Numbered from the stretch's first letter, positions 38,794-49,125 are shown. The stretch: DNA of 64,000 nt from Citreicella sp. C3M06 (GCF_018860705.1 NZ_JAHKQA010000091.1:47351-111350), one strand, 5' to 3'. The notes: generated by a model from the letters alone, not told the origin. Numbers and translations: made by a program.

Positions 38794-38879
38794 TGGTGCG
38801 GGCGGTGGGTTTCGAACCCACACTTCCTTTCGGAAACCGGATTTTGAATCCGGCGCGTCTACCGTTCCGCCACGCCCGC
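38794..38879 (-). tRNA. tRNA-Leu (anticodon CAA)
   Basis: Read on the minus strand: acceptor GCGGGCG/CGCCCGC, D-arm with GCGGAACGGTAGACGC, anticodon stem CCGGA/TCCGG around TTCAAAA (anticodon CAA, reading TTG), a long variable arm (class II) typical of Leu, T-arm GTGGGTTCGAAACCCAC, and encoded CCA. Confidence 0.97.
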
Positions 38880-38941
38880 ACGTTGTCCATCATCTAGCCA
38901 AGGGCGCGGCCGTCGTCCAGCGCGAAAATCGTGAACATTGC

Positions 38942-38953
38942 CTGTGATCACAG
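38942..38953. promoter_or_regulatory. 12-bp palindrome CTGTGATCACAG upstream of lipA
   Basis: A perfect palindrome about 80 bases before the lipA start, resembling a CRP/FNR-class half-site pair but with no central spacer. An extended -10-like TTGGTATAGG follows about 35 bases later. Function not shown. Confidence 0.35.
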
Positions 38954-39032
38954 ACGCACCAGCGCTCTGGAAACATCGGTGCGATTGGTATAGGTTCGCC
39001 ATTAAACCATCACCTCTCGTGAGGACAAAACG

Positions 39033-39983
39033 TTGCGCGACCTGAAGATCCCGACCCAGCGTCACCCGGAAAAGGCGCACCGCAAGGACAACCCCCAGCC
39101 CAAGAAGCCGGACTGGATCCGCGTCAAGGCGCCGGTCGGCAAGGGCTATCAGGAAACCCATCGCATCATGCGCGAGCACAAGCTTGTGACTGTGTGCGAA
39201 GAGGCGGGCTGTCCCAATGCCGGTGAATGCTGGAATCAGGGCCACGCCACCATGATGATCATGGGCGACATCTGCACCCGTGGCTGTTCGTTCTGCAACA
39301 TCGCCACCGGCCGCCCCGAAGCGCTCGACGTGTTCGAACCGGGGCGCGTGGCCGATGCGGTGCAAAAGCTTGGGCTGAACCACGTGGTGATCACCTCGGT
39401 CGATCGCGACGATCTGGAAGACGGCGGCGCGGCGCATTTTGCCCAGACCATCCGCGCCATCCGTCACCGCTCCCCCGGCACCACCATCGAAATTCTGACG
39501 CCGGATTTCCTCAAATGCAGCCCCGCCGTGCTGGAAGCCGTGGTCGCGGCCAAGCCCGATGTGTTCAACCACAATCTGGAAACCGTGCCGGGGCTCTATC
39601 CCACGGTGCGCCCCGGTGCGCGATATTTCCACAGCCTGCGCCTGTTGCAGCGGGTCAAGGAGCTTGATCCGTCGATCTTTACCAAGTCGGGCATCATGGT
39701 CGGCCTTGGCGAGGATGCACAGTCGGTGCGTCAGGTGATGGATGACATGCGCGCTGCCGACGTGGATTTCCTGACCATCGGTCAGTATCTGCAGCCGACG
39801 CCCAAGCATCACGTGGTTGATCGCTTCGTCACCCCCGAGGAATTCGCCACCTACGAGAAGGCCGCCTATGGCAAGGGCTTCCTGATGGTGTCGGCCACCC
39901 CGCTGACCCGGTCGAGCTATCATGCTGGCGATGATTTCGCCCAGCTGCGCATGGCCCGCGAAAAGGCACTGGCAGGGGCGTAA
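39033..39983 (+). CDS. lipA: Lipoyl synthase
   Basis: The start is TTG 39033 with GAGGAC upstream. The 316-residue radical-SAM enzyme has the auxiliary cluster ligands in [13 protein letters not shown] (Cx4Cx5C), the SAM-cluster CTRGCSFC (Cx3Cx2C), and the C-terminal RSSYHAGD (conserved Ser ligand). It inserts two sulfurs into octanoyl groups on lipoyl domains. Confidence 0.97.
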   Translation: MRDLKIPTQRHPEKAHRKDNPQPKKPDWIRVKAPVGKGYQETHRIMREHKLVTVCEEAGCPNAGECWNQGHATMMIMGDICTRGCSFCNIATGRPEALDVFEPGRVADAVQKLGLNHVVITSVDRDDLEDGGAAHFAQTIRAIRHRSPGTTIEILTPDFLKCSPAVLEAVVAAKPDVFNHNLETVPGLYPTVRPGARYFHSLRLLQRVKELDPSIFTKSGIMVGLGEDAQSVRQVMDDMRAADVDFLTIGQYLQPTPKHHVVDRFVTPEEFATYEKAAYGKGFLMVSATPLTRSSYHAGDDFAQLRMAREKALAGA

Positions 39984-39986
39984 GGC

Positions 39987-40003
39987 TTCGGGCCTGAGCC
40001 CGG
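39987..40003. terminator. Small hairpin between lipA and the RHH gene
   Basis: TTCGGGC/GCCCGGA with loop CTGA, immediately after lipA and before the convergent RHH gene; no T run. Confidence 0.35.
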
Positions 40004-40014
40004 ACGGGCGGCGC

Positions 40015-40242
40015 CTAGTCGCCCGCGCGTGCCTTGACGCAGGTCAGCACATAGACCCGAATCGCCGAGGCTAGCCCGACATCGGGGCCACGCGCCTCGT
40101 CGATCTCGGCGGCGAGGGCGTTGATCGCCTTGCCTTCGAATCTGGCGATGGCGCGGAATTCGTCCCAGAATTCTTCTTCCAGTGAGACCGATGTGCGGTG
40201 TCCGCGCAGGCTTAGCGAATGCTTGACCGGGCGGGCGCTCAT
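40015..40242 (-). CDS. Ribbon-helix-helix domain protein
   Basis: A 75-residue protein (KHSLSLRGHRTSVSLEEEFWDEFRAIARFEGKAINALAAEID...) with the ribbon-helix-helix fold of the RHH_4 type: a short beta strand with HRTSVSLEEEFW and two helices. Such proteins are small DNA-binding or regulatory factors. It overlaps the DUF4169 gene by 4 bases. Target unknown. Confidence 0.85.
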   Translation of the reverse strand: MSARPVKHSLSLRGHRTSVSLEEEFWDEFRAIARFEGKAINALAAEIDEARGPDVGLASAIRVYVLTCVKARAGD

Positions 40243-40436
40243 GTTTCGGGCGTGTCCTCGGCGGGGTCGATTTGGTGCCCGTCAAGGTTGCGCCCGGCCT
40301 TGTCGCTGCGCGCCGTATCAAGGGCTTTCTCGGCGCGCGTCCGCCCGAATTTTGCCGCGTTCGATGAGGCCTGTGCGCGCTTTTCGGCGCGGGCCTTGTC
40401 CTTGCGATAGCGGTTCAGATTCACGGGCGTGGTCAT
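40239..40436 (-). CDS. DUF4169 family protein
   Basis: The start at 40436 gives MTTPVNLNRYRKDKARAEK, the conserved beginning of DUF4169 (a short, highly charged family confined to alphaproteobacteria), followed by NAAKFGRTRAEK. The 65-residue product is likely helical. It is coupled to the RHH gene; the pairing is recurring in this group. Function unknown. Confidence 0.85.
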   Translation of the reverse strand: MTTPVNLNRYRKDKARAEKRAQASSNAAKFGRTRAEKALDTARSDKAGRNLDGHQIDPAEDTPET

Positions 40437-40489
40437 GGCGCGATCATAGCGCGGGGGACTGACTCGCAAAAGGCCTGACGTGGAGCTTC

Positions 40490-41464
40490 TCATGCAAGTG
40501 CGAGAATTGGCCCCTCGAGCAACGCCTTGAGCGTGCCGAAATAGCCTTCGGACCGGGCCGGGCGCGTCGGGTCCGAGGTGATCGCAACCGCAAGCCGCTT
40601 GCCTTGGTGAAAGGCGATGATCTGCCCGCCATAACCGCGCGCAAGGGCGTAGCCCGACGCGGTCAGGAACCAGCCATAGCCGTAGTGCATCCCGGAATAG
40701 GGCGACTGGGTGCGCGCCGTCATAGAGGCCGCAACCCAGTCGGGTGACACCACCTGCCGCCCGCCCCAGACGCCGCCGTCACGCATCATCTGCGCGATGC
40801 GCAACATGGCGCGCGGGGTCAGCGCCATTTCGTTGCCGCCAAGGTAGTATCCCTGCGGATCGCGGGTCCATGCGGGGATTTCGATGCCCAGCGGCGCCCC
40901 CAGCCCATCGCGCGCAAGGCGCAGCAGGCTGTCGCCGCTCGCCACGCTCAGCGCCGCGCCCAATACATGGGTCGAGCCGGTGCTGTACAGCATCCGCCCG
41001 CCGGGGCGTGCCACCATCGGGCGCGAGAGCGCATCGGCCACCCAGTTGCCCGAAGCGACCCAGCCGCCATATTCCGCGCCCGACGTGCGCTCGAGCCCGG
41101 TGCGGAGCGTCACCAGATCCTTGAGCGTGATGCCGGGCACCTCGGGCTTGGCCGCTGCGGGAATGAGGCTCGGGGCGACCTCCGCCAGCGTGGCGCTGAG
41201 CGCGGGCACGTCGCCGCGTGCCAGCGCCTGACCCAGCAGCAGGGCGACGATGCTCTTGGAGCAGGATTTGATGTTGGCGAGCGCGTCCAGCCCTTGCCCG
41301 CGCGGGGCCTCGGCCAGCAACAGATCATTGCCGCGCATCACCTGTATCGAGTGCAGCTGGTCTTCGCTGTCCAGCGCGCGGCTCAGCGTGGCCTCCTGCG
41401 CGGCAAGGGCGCGCGGGGCAAGAAACGGGGCGGCGAGGGCGGTCAGAAATATTCGGCGATCCAT
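40490..41464 (-). CDS. Serine hydrolase, beta-lactamase class C-like
   Basis: The 324-residue product has a signal peptide (MDRRIFLTALAAPFLAPRALA, RR type), the SxxK motif in SCSKSIVALL (Ser nucleophile), and YST in LYSTGSTHVLG at the place of the usual YxN. This combination marks EstB/6-aminohexanoate-hydrolase-type esterases and D,D-peptidase-like proteins rather than true beta-lactamases. Substrate unknown. Confidence 0.85.
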   Translation of the reverse strand: MDRRIFLTALAAPFLAPRALAAQEATLSRALDSEDQLHSIQVMRGNDLLLAEAPRGQGLDALANIKSCSKSIVALLLGQALARGDVPALSATLAEVAPSLIPAAAKPEVPGITLKDLVTLRTGLERTSGAEYGGWVASGNWVADALSRPMVARPGGRMLYSTGSTHVLGAALSVASGDSLLRLARDGLGAPLGIEIPAWTRDPQGYYLGGNEMALTPRAMLRIAQMMRDGGVWGGRQVVSPDWVAASMTARTQSPYSGMHYGYGWFLTASGYALARGYGGQIIAFHQGKRLAVAITSDPTRPARSEGYFGTLKALLEGPILALA

Positions 41465-41516
41465 GTTCGCAAACTAGCCTGCACGAGGCCAAAGCTGCGA
41501 TCACGTTCGCAACAGC

Positions 41517-41543
41517 GCGGCGCGAGGAGCACCCCCGCGCCGC
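41517..41543 (-). terminator. Hairpin behind fumC
   Basis: GCGGCGCG (41517-41524) pairs with CGCGCCGC (41536-41543), 8 bp, just after the fumC stop on the minus strand; no clear T run. Confidence 0.45.
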
Positions 41544-41550
41544 AGCCAGA

Positions 41551-42945
41551 TCAGTCCTTGGGGCCGATCATGTCTTCGGGGCGCACCACACGGTCGAAGG
41601 TTTCTTCATCGACATAGCCAAGCGCGATGGCTTCTTCGCGCAGGGTGGTGCCGTTCTTGTGGGCGGTCTTGGCAACCTTGGTGGCGGCATCGTAACCGAT
41701 GGTCGGCGCCAGCGCCGTCACCAGCATCAGCGATTCCTTCATCAGCTTCTCGATGCGCGCCTCGTTTGCCTGAATGCCGACAACCATGTTGTCGGTGAAG
41801 GCCGAAGCCGAATCGCCCAGCAGCTGCATGGATTGCAGCACGTTGTAGCTCATCATCGGGTTGTAGACGTTGAGCTCGAAATGCCCCTGCGAGCCGGCAA
41901 AGCCGATGGCGGCGTCGTTGCCCATGACATGGGCGCAGACCATGGTCAGCGCCTCGGCCTGCGTCGGGTTCACCTTGCCCGGCATGATCGAGCTGCCCGG
42001 CTCGTTTTCCGGCAGGATCAGCTCGCCCAGACCCGAGCGCGGGCCAGAGCCCAGCAGACGGATGTCGTTGGCGATCTTGAACAGCGAGGCGGCAACGGTT
42101 TTCAGCGCGCCCGAAAACATCACCATGGCGTCATGCGCGGCGAGCGCTTCGAACTTGTTGGGCGCGGTGACAAAGGGCAGGCCGGTGATCTCGGCCATGT
42201 TGGCGGCGACGGCTTCGCCCCAGCCCTTCTTGGTGTTCAGCCCGGTGCCGACAGCGGTGCCGCCCTGCGCCAGCTCGTAGATGTCGGGCAGGCAGGCCTT
42301 GACCCGCTCGATGCCCTTGCGGACCTGATGCGCATAGCCCGAGAATTCCTGTCCCAGCGTCAGCGGGGTGGCATCCTGCGTGTGGGTGCGGCCGATCTTG
42401 ATGATGTCCTTGAACTCGGCGCTTTTGGCTTCAAGCGCGGCGGCCAGCTTTTCCAGACCCGGCAGCAGCACGTCCCGCGCCTGCATTGCGATACCGACAT
42501 GCATCGCGGTGGGGAAGGTGTCGTTGGACGACTGGCCCATGTTGCAGTGATCGTTGGGGTGAACGGGGGTCTTGGACCCCATGACGCCGCCAAGCATTTC
42601 GATGGCACGGTTGGAGATCACCTCGTTGGCGTTCATGTTCGACTGGGTGCCTGACCCGGTCTGCCAGACCACCAGCGGGAAGTTGTCGTCGAACTTGCCC
42701 TCGATCACCTCGCTTGCGGCGGCGATGATGGTGTCGGCAAGATCGGCGTCCAACGACCCGTTGGCCTTGTTGGCCATGGCGCAGGCTTTTTTCACCACGC
42801 CAAGCGCGCGGATGATCGGCACCGGCTGCTTTTCCCAGCCGATGGGAAAGTTCATGATCGAGCGCTGCGTTTGCGCGCCCCAATACTTGTCTGCGGGAAC
42901 CTCGAGCGGGCCGAAGCTGTCGGTTTCGGTGCGGGTCTGGGTCAC
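41551..42945 (-). CDS. fumC: Fumarate hydratase class II
   Basis: Start GTG 42945 has AGGAGG at ideal spacing; the upstream ATG at 43017 lacks this and gives a non-family N-terminus. The 464-residue product has the class II fumarase signatures: [25 protein letters not shown] and the [11 protein letters not shown] loop (active-site Ser region). It interconverts fumarate and malate in the TCA cycle, oxygen-stable form. Confidence 0.97.
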   Translation of the reverse strand: MTQTRTETDSFGPLEVPADKYWGAQTQRSIMNFPIGWEKQPVPIIRALGVVKKACAMANKANGSLDADLADTIIAAASEVIEGKFDDNFPLVVWQTGSGTQSNMNANEVISNRAIEMLGGVMGSKTPVHPNDHCNMGQSSNDTFPTAMHVGIAMQARDVLLPGLEKLAAALEAKSAEFKDIIKIGRTHTQDATPLTLGQEFSGYAHQVRKGIERVKACLPDIYELAQGGTAVGTGLNTKKGWGEAVAANMAEITGLPFVTAPNKFEALAAHDAMVMFSGALKTVAASLFKIANDIRLLGSGPRSGLGELILPENEPGSSIMPGKVNPTQAEALTMVCAHVMGNDAAIGFAGSQGHFELNVYNPMMSYNVLQSMQLLGDSASAFTDNMVVGIQANEARIEKLMKESLMLVTALAPTIGYDAATKVAKTAHKNGTTLREEAIALGYVDEETFDRVVRPEDMIGPKD

Positions 42946-43053
42946 TTGGTGCCTCCTGAGATCGCTGCTGGGCAATCTCTTACCGTTCAGAAACGGAAAG
43001 GCAAGGCTGTATACCAATGGATACCGTTAACATCGCCCCGCAAGGCGTACCGC

Positions 43054-43524
43054 TCAGGTCTTGCGGAAACTGTCGAGCCGCACAACCTCGGCGTCGTGGC
43101 GTTCGGGCTTGCCGCCATCCGGCCCATCTTCGGGGGGCAGCGGGTCGTCATCCTCGTCCTCGTCGTCATCCTCGTGGGTTTCGAAGCGCAGGCCGAATTC
43201 AACCGACGGATCGACGAAGGTCTTGATCGAATCATAGGGGATGTACAGCCGCTCTGGCGTGTCGCCAAAGCTGAGCGTGACCGAAAAGCCTTCGGTCGTG
43301 ACGTCGAGCGCGTCATAGCGATGCTGCATCACCACGGTCATTTCGCCGGGATAGCGATCGGACAGCCAGTCGGCGATTTCGACATCCGGGTGCTGGGTGT
43401 CGAAGGTGATGAAAAAATGGTGCTCGCCCGGCAGGCCGTGCGCCGCAACGTCGGTCAGGACATTGTGGATCAGCCCGCGCATCGCGCGATGCATGAGATT
43501 TCCGTAGTCGATGCCCGTAGCCAT
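43054..43524 (-). CDS. sspB: SspB-type ClpXP adaptor (alphaproteobacterial)
   Basis: The 156-residue product has the SspB-alpha core (IDYGNLMHRAMRGLIHNVLTDVAAHGLPGEHHFFITFDT ... MTVVMQHRYDAL), an acidic linker (EDDDEDEDDD), and the C-terminal VVRLDSFRKT, which matches the ClpX-binding tail of SspB. SspB delivers ssrA-tagged proteins to ClpXP. The ssrA gene itself is 1.5 kb away in this window. Confidence 0.88.
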   Translation of the reverse strand: MATGIDYGNLMHRAMRGLIHNVLTDVAAHGLPGEHHFFITFDTQHPDVEIADWLSDRYPGEMTVVMQHRYDALDVTTEGFSVTLSFGDTPERLYIPYDSIKTFVDPSVEFGLRFETHEDDDEDEDDDPLPPEDGPDGGKPERHDAEVVRLDSFRKT

Positions 43525-43592
43525 GGCACTAATCCTTGTGGTCTTTCGGGGTACCTTATTCGATTTGGCGGCGAGTGAAAGGCCATGTCGGC

Positions 43593-43621
43593 GAAAAAAA
43601 CCATGGCCGCCTTTTGGCGGC
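43593..43621 (-). terminator. Rho-independent terminator of chrA
   Basis: GCCGCC (43606-43611) pairs with GGCGGC (43616-43621) with loop TTTT; seven T follow after three bases in the minus direction (43600-43594). Confidence 0.85.
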
Positions 43622-43623
43622 GA

Positions 43624-44859
43624 TCACCCCAGCAGCCAACCCGCGCCGGCGCAGAGGGCAAGCGTCAGCGGCACCGAGCGGCGCAGCACCAGTAACACAA
43701 GGGCCGCCAGCGCGATGAGCCCAAGCGCCTCGGGGCGCAGGCTGCCCGGCACTGGCAGCAGCGCGGCAAAGGGCGCGGCGGCGCTTTGAGTCTGCGCAAA
43801 GATCACGTGCAGCGCGAACCACAGCGACAGGTTGGCGATGACGCCCAGCACCGCGGCGGTGATGGCGCTGAGCGCCGATTGCAGCTTTGGCTGCGCCAGC
43901 AGACGGTCGAGATGCGGCGCAAAGGCAAAGATCCACAGAAAGCAGGGCACGAAGGTCATCCACAGCGTCAGCACCGAGGCGGCGGCGGCCATGCCCCAGC
44001 CGCCTGCCGTGAACCCCGCAAGCTGCCCGGCGAATTGCGTCACCAGAATCAGCGGGCCGGGGGTGGTTTCGGCCAGCCCCAGCCCATCGACCATCTGTTC
44101 GGGGGCCAGCCAGCCGCGGCTCTGCACCATTTCCTGCGCCATCCATGCCAGCACCGCATAGGCGCCGCCAAAGGACAGCACCGCAAGCCTGGCGAAGAAC
44201 GCCGAAAGCTCGAACAGCAGATCCTGCCCGGCAAGCGCCAACAGCGGCAGCGGCGCCAGCCAGAGCGCCCCCCAAAGCGCGATGCGCGGCAGCGTTGGCC
44301 CGGCGAACGGGGCGGACACGGGGGCTGCGGGCGCGCCGCTGCCGCGCAGCCAGCCGATCAGCGCGGCGCAGGCGATGACCAGCGGGAAGGGCGCGGCGAA
44401 CAGGTACAGCGCGATCAGAGCGCCCCCGGCAATGGCTACCTCGACCGGGCCGTTCAGCGCCTTGCGCACAAGGCGGGTCATCGCCTGCACGACGATGACG
44501 ATGACGGTGGCCTTGATGCCAAGCAGGATGGATTCGGTCTGCGGTGCGCTGCCCCATAGCCCATAGGCCGCCGCCAGCGCCGCGATCAGAATCGCGCCGG
44601 GCAGCACGAAAAGCCCTCCTGCGATCAGGCCGCCCAAGGTGCCGCGCAGCTTCCACCCCGCCCATGTGGCGAGTTGCATCGCCTCGGGGCCGGGCAGCAC
44701 CATGCAGAAGCTCAGCGCCGACAGGAACTGTTTCTCGGTCAGCCAGCCGCGTTCCTCCACCAGCACCCGGTGCATGAGGGCGATCTGCGCGGCAGGCCCG
44801 CCAAAGCTGAGCAGGCCGATGATGGCAAAGGCGCGGCAGAGGGTCAGAAGATCGGGCAT
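43624..44859 (-). CDS. chrA: Chromate efflux transporter ChrA
   Basis: Start ATG 44859 (MPDLLTLCRAFAIIG) is preferred to 44913, which lies in an upstream stretch without a site. The 411-residue membrane protein has two homologous halves, each opening with the ChrA signature: FGGPAAQIALMHRVLVEERGWL and FGGAYAVLAWMAQEMVQSRGWL. ChrA expels chromate and possibly sulfate-like anions. A terminator follows. Confidence 0.93.
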   Translation of the reverse strand: MPDLLTLCRAFAIIGLLSFGGPAAQIALMHRVLVEERGWLTEKQFLSALSFCMVLPGPEAMQLATWAGWKLRGTLGGLIAGGLFVLPGAILIAALAAAYGLWGSAPQTESILLGIKATVIVIVVQAMTRLVRKALNGPVEVAIAGGALIALYLFAAPFPLVIACAALIGWLRGSGAPAAPVSAPFAGPTLPRIALWGALWLAPLPLLALAGQDLLFELSAFFARLAVLSFGGAYAVLAWMAQEMVQSRGWLAPEQMVDGLGLAETTPGPLILVTQFAGQLAGFTAGGWGMAAAASVLTLWMTFVPCFLWIFAFAPHLDRLLAQPKLQSALSAITAAVLGVIANLSLWFALHVIFAQTQSAAAPFAALLPVPGSLRPEALGLIALAALVLLVLRRSVPLTLALCAGAGWLLG

Positions 44860-44974
44860 GACAAGCGTCTTGGCGCAAAGGGATGACGATCCGGTGACGA
44901 TTGCCCGCAGCATCGCAACAGCGCAAGCCAGCGTCGCGTCGACCTTGTTTGAAAAACTGTCATAAGGGGGAAGG

Positions 44975-45290
44975 TGCAGGTTTCTGTTGCCAGGTACCTG
45001 CGGACCCCGCCTTACGCCGCTAAGCGCAAGGACTTAAGGTTTCGATAACCCGAACCGCTTACGCGGCGAGGGCCACCGGAGCATGATTGTCATTTGCAAC
45101 TATGCGTTATGAACCGATAACGGTGGTATCTCACCGAAGCAAAGCTACATCTTTACACGTTCGTCGATCCTATTTCGGCCCCATGACCCTCCAAAGAAAG
45201 GGTGATTGGTGGAGCCGCCGGGTACCGCCCCCGGGTCCGATCCGCTTATTACATGCGCGTTTATGCCCATAGTTCCCGAGGGAACGATTT
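44975..45290 (-). ncRNA. ssrA: tmRNA, two-piece (circularly permuted) form
   Basis: On the minus strand the acceptor piece comes first (about 45290-45207): hairpin GTTCCCTCGGGAAC, then CCGGGGGCGGTACCCGG and CGGCTCCACCA at its 3' end. After a 24-base spacer the coding piece starts with GGGGCCGAAATAGGATCGAC (45182), the conserved tmRNA 5' end. The tag frame runs 45097-45059: GCA AAT GAC AAT CAT GCT CCG GTG GCC CTC GCC GCG TAA, i.e. ANDNHAPVALAA. The piece ends in GCAGGT/ACCTGC (near 44976). This permuted layout is known in alphaproteobacteria. It rescues stalled ribosomes and tags proteins for ClpXP; sspB is nearby. The exact processed ends are estimates. Confidence 0.94.
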
Positions 45291-45320
45291 GAATATAGGC
45301 AACCTTTGAGCGCTTTCAAA
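45291..45320 (-). promoter_or_regulatory. ssrA promoter with overlapping palindrome
   Basis: On the minus strand TTGAAA (complement of 45314-45319) and TATATT (complement of 45292-45297) are 16 bases apart and lead to a start near 45288, the expected ssrA 5' end. A palindrome CTTTGA-N6-TCAAAG (45303-45320) overlaps the -35. Confidence 0.7.
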
Positions 45321-45486
45321 GGGGCAAATGCAGATTCTGCCCCCGATTTTCGCAATCAAGGCGCGGCTGCCGCAGGGCGCTTCCCGGTGTCGGCAGTTTC
45401 AAACCGCTGCGTGGCAAGGCCGCCTTGGCGCTTTCCTTCACGGCGCCCATGCGCTAAAGCCGCGCGCAAGTGACCCGGAGGGCAGC

Positions 45487-46529
<1,043 letters not shown>

Positions 46530-46533
<4 letters not shown>

Positions 46534-47123
46534 AGCGGGTCGCCATCTTCATCTCCGGCGGCGGGTCGAACATGGTCTCGCTGGTTGACAGCATGACCGG
46601 CGATCACCCGGCGCGCCCGGTGCTGGTGCTGGCCAACAGCGCCGATGCCGGCGGGCTGCAAAAGGCCGCGGCGCGCGGCATCGCCACGGCGGTGGTCGAT
46701 CACCGCCCTTTCAAGGGCGATCGCGAGGCGTTTCAGGCGGCGCTACTGGCCGAACTCGACGCGGCGGCGCCCGACATCCTGTGCCTTGCCGGGTTCATGC
46801 GGGTTCTGACCGCCAGCTTCGTGTCGCGCTGGCAGGGGCGTATGCTGAACATCCACCCCTCGCTCTTGCCGAAATATCGCGGGCTGCACACCCATGCCCG
46901 CGCGCTTGAGGCGGGCGATGATCTGCACGGTTGCACCGTGCACGAGGTGACGCCAGAGCTGGATGATGGTCCGATTCTCGGTCAGGCCACGGTGCCGGTG
47001 CTGCCGGGCGACACGCCCGATGCGCTGGCCGCACGGGTACTGGTGCAGGAACACCGCCTTTACCCCGAGGTGCTGCGCCGCTTTGCCAGCGGCAACCGCG
47101 AGACCTTGCGGCTTCAGGGCTGA
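46530..47123 (+). CDS. purN: Phosphoribosylglycinamide formyltransferase
   Basis: TTG start at 46530 overlaps the purM stop. The 197-residue product has the family motifs [19 protein letters not shown] (substrate loop), and [16 protein letters not shown] with the catalytic His, then [10 protein letters not shown] with the catalytic Asp. It uses 10-formyl-THF to formylate GAR. Confidence 0.96.
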
Positions 47124-47302
47124 CCCCGGGCCGCCGCCGCGGCGGCTTGTGGACCTGGCTGGCTCCCTGACACCCATCGCGTGACTCGATGATACCGCGC
47201 ATTGGCGTTGTCGCCTGCTCTACACATCGTCGAATCTTTGCTTTAGGATGACACATAAAGGTGGGCAACCTTACAACAACCACAAGAGCGGCCGGAGCCC
47301 CG

Positions 47303-48460
47303 ATGAGAACACTCACAACCACCGAAGAGCTTGCGGCCTTCTGCGACGAGGCGGCAGGGGCACCCTATGTCACCGTCGACACCGAATTCCTGCGTGAGCG
47401 CACCTATTATTCAAAGCTCTGCCTCGTTCAGCTGGCTTTCCCCGGCGTCGGCGACAGCAACGCCGTGCTGCTTGATCCGCTGGTCGATGGGCTGTCGCTC
47501 GATCCGCTGATCGCGCTGTTCCGCAACACCAACGTGGTCAAGGTGTTCCACGCCGCGCGGCAGGATCTCGAAATCTTCTACGTCGACCACGGCGTTATCC
47601 CCGAGCCGCTGTTCGACACACAGGTCGCGGCCATGGTCTGTGGTTTTGGTGAACAGGTGGGCTACGAGACGCTGGTGAAGCGGATTTCGAAGGCGAGCCT
47701 TGATAAAAGCTCGCGCTTTACCGACTGGTCGCGCCGCCCGCTGACCGATGCGCAAAAGAAATACGCGCTGGCTGATGTCACCCACCTGCGTGACATCTAC
47801 GAACACCTTGCCGCTGAACTTGAGCGCAGCGGGCGCGCCCGCTGGGTCGCCGAGGAAATCGCCGTTCTGACCGATCCGGAAACCTATATCACCCGGCCCG
47901 AAAACGCTTGGGAGCGGGTCAAGACCCGTTCGACCAGCCCGCGATTCCTTGCCATTGTTCAGGCGCTTGCGGCATTCCGCGAAACCTATGCCCAGTCAAA
48001 GAATATCCCGCGCACGCGGGTGTTCAAGGATGACGCGCTAAGCGAGCTGGCCTCGACCAAACCGATGACGCTCGACGATCTGGGCCGCTCGCGCCTGTTG
48101 CTGCGCGAGGCGCGCAAGGGCCCGATCGCCGAAGGGATCCTTGCCGCAGTGAAAGCGGCGCAGGAATTGCCCAAGGATGAGCTGCCCAAGCCCGACACCA
48201 GCCGCGATCAGTTGCAGGTCAACCCGGCGCTGGCGGACCTTCTGCGGGTGCTGCTCAAGGCGCGTACGGAAAGCTCGGGCGTCGCGGCCCGACTGATCGC
48301 GCCCGCAGCGGATCTTGACGCGCTGGCGGCAGGGCTGCGCGACGTCAAGGCGCTGAGCGGGTGGCGGCAAGAGGTGTTCGGCGCCGACGCGCTGCGCCTG
48401 TGCGAGGGCAAGCTCGCGCTGGCCGTCAAGGGCCGCGACGTCGAGGTGATCGAGCTGTGA
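47303..48460 (+). CDS. rnd: Ribonuclease D
   Basis: ATG 47303 (MRTLTTTEELAAF) is preferred; GTG 47261 is possible. The 385-residue exonuclease is of the DEDDy type: VDTEF (Asp, Glu), FHAARQDLE (Asp) and YALADVTHL (Tyr, Asp). A HRDC domain follows (LQVNPALADLLRV region). It trims tRNA 3' ends and other RNAs. Confidence 0.93.
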   Translation: MRTLTTTEELAAFCDEAAGAPYVTVDTEFLRERTYYSKLCLVQLAFPGVGDSNAVLLDPLVDGLSLDPLIALFRNTNVVKVFHAARQDLEIFYVDHGVIPEPLFDTQVAAMVCGFGEQVGYETLVKRISKASLDKSSRFTDWSRRPLTDAQKKYALADVTHLRDIYEHLAAELERSGRARWVAEEIAVLTDPETYITRPENAWERVKTRSTSPRFLAIVQALAAFRETYAQSKNIPRTRVFKDDALSELASTKPMTLDDLGRSRLLLREARKGPIAEGILAAVKAAQELPKDELPKPDTSRDQLQVNPALADLLRVLLKARTESSGVAARLIAPAADLDALAAGLRDVKALSGWRQEVFGADALRLCEGKLALAVKGRDVEVIEL

Positions 48461-48465
48461 TCCGG

Positions 48466-48489
48466 CACCCGGCGCGTCAGCGCCGGGTG
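48466..48489. terminator. Hairpin between convergent rnd and the lipoprotein gene
   Basis: CACCCGGCGC (48466-48475) and GCGCCGGGTG (48480-48489) form a 10-bp perfect stem with loop GTCA. It overlaps the minus-strand stop codon; no T run. Confidence 0.6.
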
Positions 48490-48995
48490 ACCAATACGTT
48501 CGATGCGCCCGCAACGCGGATCGTAGAGACGCCCGAAAGCTCTTGGTCGGTCAGCCAGATCGCTGCAGTGACCTTGCGGGCGTGTTCACCGGTGCCGCGT
48601 GGCCCGGCCGATTGCAGTGCCTTGAGCGTATAGGCCAGCGTGCCATCGCCGGTCTGAGCGATGTCTTCGACGATACGCACATCGAACGGCCCGGCACGCT
48701 CGGCGATGCCAGTCACGCGGATGATTGCCCCGCCGGGGCGGCGTTCGACCAGCAGCTCGTCGATGGTCTGGACCGGCCGACCGTCATAGTCCGGCTCGTT
48801 CTCGTCGCGGCGAAACACCGAGGCGCGCTCCGCGGGAATCAGAGGGTTGTTCGCCCCGGTCGCTGCCGGATTGGCGATCGGTGCGGGGGCGCTGCCGCCG
48901 AACCAGTTCATCGGGTTGACCCGCGAATCGCGCATGGTGGCGCAGCCGGACAGTGCCAAGCTTGCGACAATCAGCACCGAAAGAGTTGTCTTCAT
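48477..48995 (-). CDS. Hypothetical lipoprotein
   Basis: Start ATG 48995 opens a lipoprotein signal with LALSGC (Cys20). The 172-residue product then has SRVNPMNWFGGSAP, a Pro/Ala-rich segment, and a beta-rich domain with GRPVQTIDELLVERRPGGAIIRVTGIAERAGPFDV. This resembles a small family conserved in Rhodobacteraceae; function unknown. The frame upstream to 49115 lacks a site. Confidence 0.75.
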   Translation of the reverse strand: MKTTLSVLIVASLALSGCATMRDSRVNPMNWFGGSAPAPIANPAATGANNPLIPAERASVFRRDENEPDYDGRPVQTIDELLVERRPGGAIIRVTGIAERAGPFDVRIVEDIAQTGDGTLAYTLKALQSAGPRGTGEHARKVTAAIWLTDQELSGVSTIRVAGASNVLVTRR

Positions 48996-49125
48996 GGGTA
49001 AACCCGCCCCTGCCTGTCTTTCTTGCTGGCGTAGCGCATTCGCTCGGCGATGAAAAGCCTGCCGGGCGGCTGGACCTTCTTCTCTGGCGGGCCTAGGTCT
49101 GGGCACGACGGGCAAGGAGACGACG

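Noticed and set aside
40490..41464. True class C beta-lactamase
   Set aside because: SxxK is present but the YxN place is YST and the overall pattern fits esterase-like serine hydrolases.
43556..44926. Long minus-strand frame of 456 codons overlapping chrA
   Set aside because: It is Arg/Ala/Gly-rich, with no domain, in the shadow of the well-defined ChrA frame.
45328..45486. N-terminal extension of PurM to 45328
   Set aside because: It would begin beside the ssrA promoter; the start at 45487 has GGAGGG and matches family length.
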